NCBI RefSeq assembly: GCF_014201315.1 | Contig: NZ_JACHDY010000001.1 | Location: 310,001-374,000, forward strand | Direction of reading: 5' to 3' | From: Edaphobacter lichenicola | Lineage (GTDB): Bacteria > Acidobacteriota > Terriglobia > Terriglobales > Acidobacteriaceae | Length of the DNA: 64,000 nucleotides | Notes under the pieces: generated by a model | The model's database searches: none | What the model was told of the DNA's origin: nothing | Seen by the model: only the letters and a program-made list of their open reading frames with translations | In this document: piece by piece, positions 61,296 through 64,000 of the stretch | Position numbering within the stretch: position 1 is the stretch's first letter | Layout of the letters: every line of letters starts with the position of its first letter | Made by a program: the position numbers and the translations under genes

Positions 61296-62918
61296 ATGCC
61301 CAAAGCACCTGTAGTCCTCACCATCCTCGACGGATGGGGTTACCGCGCCGAGACCCACGGCAACGCCATCGCCCAGGCCCGCAAGCCCACCTACGACGCG
61401 CTCCTCCGCGACTACCCCAACACCCTCCTCCGCGCCAGCGAACACTTCGTCGGCCTCCCCGACGGCCAGATGGGCAACAGCGAAGTAGGCCATCTCAACC
61501 TCGGCGCAGGCCGCATCGTCCGCATGGACATGACCCGCATCGACACCGCCATCCTCGACGGCAGCCTCTACACCGACCCCACGCTCGTCCGCGCCTACGA
61601 ACTAGCCGGTCAGAAGGGAAGAGCACTCCACCTCATCGGCCTCCTCTCCGACGGCGGCGTCCACTCCCACCAGCGCCACCTCGACGCCCTCATCCGCATG
61701 GCCGCCCGGCACAAGCTCACCCGCGTCTTCATCCACGCCTTCATGGACGGCCGCGACACCATGCCCACCAGCGGCCTCGGCTACCTCGAACTCCTCCAGC
61801 AGACCCTCCGCGAAGCCGGCACCGGCCACATCGCCTCCGTCAGCGGCCGCTACTACGCCATGGACCGCGACTGCCGCTGGGAGAAGGAGCACCAGGCCTT
61901 CGACGCCCTAGTCACCGGCCACCCCGAAGGCGGCACCTACGCCGACCCCATCGCCCGAATCAAAGAGCTCTACAACAACGACATCACCGACGAGTTCATC
62001 CCGCCCTTCACCTGCATCGACGCCGAAGGCACCCCCATCGCCCTCATCCGTGACGAAGACGTCATCATCAACTTCAACTACCGCGCCGACCGCGTCCGCC
62101 AGATCACCCGCGTCCTCACCCGCAAGTCCGGCCTCACCGCCGACCCCGTCGGCAGCCAGGGCCATCAGCTCCCCAAGGCCGCCGAACTCGACGCCGAGAT
62201 CCCCCTCGACCTCATCCCCTCCAAACTCCACTACGTCTGCATGACCCAGTACGACAAAAACTTCAAACTCCCCATCGTCATCCCCGCCGAATCGATGGAC
62301 AATCTCCTCGCCAACCTCATGGCCCAGGCCAACCTCCGCAACCTCCGCGTTGCCGAGACCGAAAAGTACGCCCACGTCACCTACTTCTTCAACGGCGGCA
62401 TCGAAAAGCCCTTCCCCGGCGAAGATCGCGCCCTCATCGACTCACAAAAAGTAGCCACCTACGACCTCGCCCCCGAGATGTCCGCGGCAGGCATAGCCGA
62501 CGCAGTCGTAAAGGCCGTCAACGACACCGCCTTCGACGTCATCATCGTCAACTTCGCCAACGCCGACATGGTCGGCCACTCCGGCATGATGGAACCCACC
62601 ATCCGCGCCGTAGAAACCGTAGACACGCAACTAGGCCGCATCTATCAAGCCATCAAACAACGCGGCGGCTCGCTCCTGGTCACAGCAGACCACGGCAACG
62701 CCGAGATGCTCATCGACCCCGCCACCGGCGGCCCCCACACCGCCCACACCACCAACCCCGTCCCCTTCCTCTACATCACCGAAGAAGGCAACAAGCCAGC
62801 CCTGCGCGAAGGTGGCAGCCTGCGCGACATCTCCCCCACCATCCTGTCGCTGCTGAACGTAGACCAACCCAACCAGATGACCGGCGGCAACCTCCGCACA
62901 AAACCCAATACCGAATAA
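61296..62918 (+). CDS. gpmI: 2,3-bisphosphoglycerate-independent phosphoglycerate mutase
   Basis: 540 residues, normal length. The nucleophile Ser62 sits in [17 protein letters not shown], exactly where the family has it. The opening [10 protein letters not shown] holds a metal Asp; others are in [37 protein letters not shown] and VTADHGNAE. It interconverts 3- and 2-phosphoglycerate with manganese, ahead of enolase. Ends at a copy of repeat family 1. Confidence 0.98.
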   Translation: MPKAPVVLTILDGWGYRAETHGNAIAQARKPTYDALLRDYPNTLLRASEHFVGLPDGQMGNSEVGHLNLGAGRIVRMDMTRIDTAILDGSLYTDPTLVRAYELAGQKGRALHLIGLLSDGGVHSHQRHLDALIRMAARHKLTRVFIHAFMDGRDTMPTSGLGYLELLQQTLREAGTGHIASVSGRYYAMDRDCRWEKEHQAFDALVTGHPEGGTYADPIARIKELYNNDITDEFIPPFTCIDAEGTPIALIRDEDVIINFNYRADRVRQITRVLTRKSGLTADPVGSQGHQLPKAAELDAEIPLDLIPSKLHYVCMTQYDKNFKLPIVIPAESMDNLLANLMAQANLRNLRVAETEKYAHVTYFFNGGIEKPFPGEDRALIDSQKVATYDLAPEMSAAGIADAVVKAVNDTAFDVIIVNFANADMVGHSGMMEPTIRAVETVDTQLGRIYQAIKQRGGSLLVTADHGNAEMLIDPATGGPHTAHTTNPVPFLYITEEGNKPALREGGSLRDISPTILSLLNVDQPNQMTGGNLRTKPNTE

Positions 62919-62931
62919 GAATTTTTCATCC

Positions 62932-63027
62932 GACCAAAGGGAGGACCAGCATCGTTCCCCAACCACAACAAGGTATACAAGTCACGAAGTGACCGCCTCC
63001 CGCGCAGGGAGCCCGTCCGGCAGGACA
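62932..63027 (+). repeat. Structured intergenic repeat family 1, copy G
   Basis: GACCAAAGGGAGG start, GGTATACAA, GTCAC-GAA-GTGAC (62981-62993), CTCCC-GCGCA-GGGAG, and GTCC-GGCA-GGAC (63015-63026). It lies between the converging ends of gpmI and the phosphoesterase gene. Confidence 0.9.
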
Positions 63028-63075
63028 AAATCTTTCGCAGTGAAGACAGTGACGAAGCGAAGCGCCGGGAGGCGT

Positions 63076-63999
63076 TTAAGCGAAGTTAGTAACCGTGCCA
63101 TCCAGCTTCTTAGTAAAGGCGTGGATCACTCGCCCCTTCTCATCCAGATGCCTCAACGTAAGCATCTCCGGCGTAACCTCCAGATCGCTGAACCCATATA
63201 CCCGCGCCGCATAAGGCCCACGCTGAGCCTCATCGATGACGAGCGGATAGAGATCCGCCCCACCGCCACCAGACAAAACAAACGAAGTAGGATGCCCCTC
63301 AAACTCCAGGTGCTGCATATCGTGGTCATGCCCGGCCAGGTACATATGAGCCTTATGCTTCCGCAGAAGCGGCTCCCAGTCCCGCACCAGCACCTTATGA
63401 TCCCCATGCGGCCCATTCGAAAAGATCGGATGATGCCCCATCACCACCAGAAACGGAGTACTCCGAGGCTTCTCCAACTCCGCCGCCAGCCACGCCAACT
63501 GCTCAGCCTGCTGCGTTGGAGTCAACGTAAAGTTCACGCCCTTCGTCGGCAATCCACTCGCGAAAGGCATATTGCTATCCAGCGCAATCACCGTCATCAA
63601 AGGCTTCTTCACCGGAAACTCGAAGCTGTACCAGAGAGAAGGCATCGTCCACCGCGTCCCGCCCGCCTTCGCATACTCCAGCTCCGCCGCAACCTTGCTC
63701 ATTGGCATCGTCTGATAGTCATGGTTGCCAGGAATCGCATACGCCGGGCAATCGAACACACTCTTCGGATACATCTCCTCGAACTGCCTCTGCCACCGCG
63801 GGTCCTTCACACCACCCGGCAGAGGCCCATACCAGTTGTCACCCAGCATCAGCAGCCCCTCGGTCTTGAACCCCTGCGCCCCCACATAAGCCTGCATCGC
63901 AGTGGCCACGCGGCTCTGAGCCTGGAAGTCCTCATAACCCCAATCCCCCACCATCAACAACCGCGATCCACCCGGGGACCGCGCAGGCTTCGAACCAGC
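63076..63999 (-). CDS. Purple-acid-phosphatase-like metallophosphoesterase (5' end outside window)
   Basis: At least 307 residues; the frame is open to the window end. Motifs of the calcineurin-like fold: MVGDWGY (first metal Asp), LLMLGDNWYG, YAIPGNHDYQ, VMGHHPIFSNGPHGDH and LAGHDHDMQHLEF. The pattern resembles acid phosphatase type 5 (ACP5-like) enzymes, which are exported; the start and any signal peptide lie beyond the window. It hydrolyses phosphate esters. Convergent with gpmI, with repeat copy G between. Confidence 0.9.
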   Translation of the reverse strand, partial: AGSKPARSPGGSRLLMVGDWGYEDFQAQSRVATAMQAYVGAQGFKTEGLLMLGDNWYGPLPGGVKDPRWQRQFEEMYPKSVFDCPAYAIPGNHDYQTMPMSKVAAELEYAKAGGTRWTMPSLWYSFEFPVKKPLMTVIALDSNMPFASGLPTKGVNFTLTPTQQAEQLAWLAAELEKPRSTPFLVVMGHHPIFSNGPHGDHKVLVRDWEPLLRKHKAHMYLAGHDHDMQHLEFEGHPTSFVLSGGGGADLYPLVIDEAQRGPYAARVYGFSDLEVTPEMLTLRHLDEKGRVIHAFTKKLDGTVTNFA

Positions 64000-64000
64000 A

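Overview
The window looks like chromosomal DNA of an acidobacterium of the Terriglobia type (Granulicella/Edaphobacter/Terriglobus-like). The pointers are GC-rich codon use, an 'acidobacterial duplicated orphan permease', Tat-exported ferritin-like and NHL/MBG/Ig-type secreted proteins, HemQ-type heme synthesis, and many short palindromic intergenic repeats. The genus is an inference. No phage, plasmid, rRNA, tRNA or CRISPR locus was seen.

Layout. (1) 1-17.1 kb: an exopolysaccharide or capsule locus. A plus-strand run encodes the end of an FkbH-like enzyme, an acyl carrier protein, an SGNH protein, an MBOAT acyltransferase, a Wzx-like flippase and a secreted beta-helix protein. A minus-strand run encodes a GMC oxidoreductase, an aldo/keto reductase and two glycosyltransferases. 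These are followed by an acyltransferase-3, a second beta-helix lipoprotein and a WecG/TagA glycosyltransferase. The first four genes repeat the logic of the Dlt system (loader, carrier protein, SGNH protein, MBOAT), with FkbH in the loader position. (2) 17.1-26.3 kb: the orphan permease, heme genes hemC, hemD and hemQ, a secreted phosphodiesterase-like protein and endonuclease III. (3) 26.3-33.6 kb: a DedA protein, a HigBA-like toxin-antitoxin pair, a pseudo-receiver/HATPase protein, a PCMT-like methyltransferase, inositol-3-phosphate synthase, a ferritin-like Tat protein and EngB. The inositol synthase gene is bracketed by broken copies of its own 5' and 3' ends. (4) 33.7-39.9 kb: surface proteins (a glycine-zipper lipoprotein and two beta-propeller/NHL proteins). 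(5) 40.0-46.5 kb: a minus-strand run from ccmF, ccmH and a ccmI-like gene through a carboxypeptidase-regulatory-like protein, an HtpX-like protease and a DUF4149 protein to a ZIP transporter. (6) 46.6-64 kb: a response regulator, a sodium/solute symporter, an MFS exporter, a Ser/Thr kinase with TPRs, enolase, a sirtuin, a PP2C/SpoIIE phosphatase, phosphoglycerate mutase (gpmI) and a metallophosphoesterase cut by the window end.

The most unusual non-coding signal is a dispersed structured repeat of about 80-100 bp, with at least seven copies. They lie mostly where genes converge or end. One stem differs in sequence in nearly every copy but stays paired around a conserved loop, which is the signature of selected structure. 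A second family ('GTCATTTCGACCG...') is also dispersed, and its head has expanded into a tandem array at 61 kb. Several genes (hemC, hemD, dedA, engB, the MFS gene, the kinase) have a -10-like hexamer ending 6-10 nt before the start codon and no clear Shine-Dalgarno, which suggests leaderless mRNAs.
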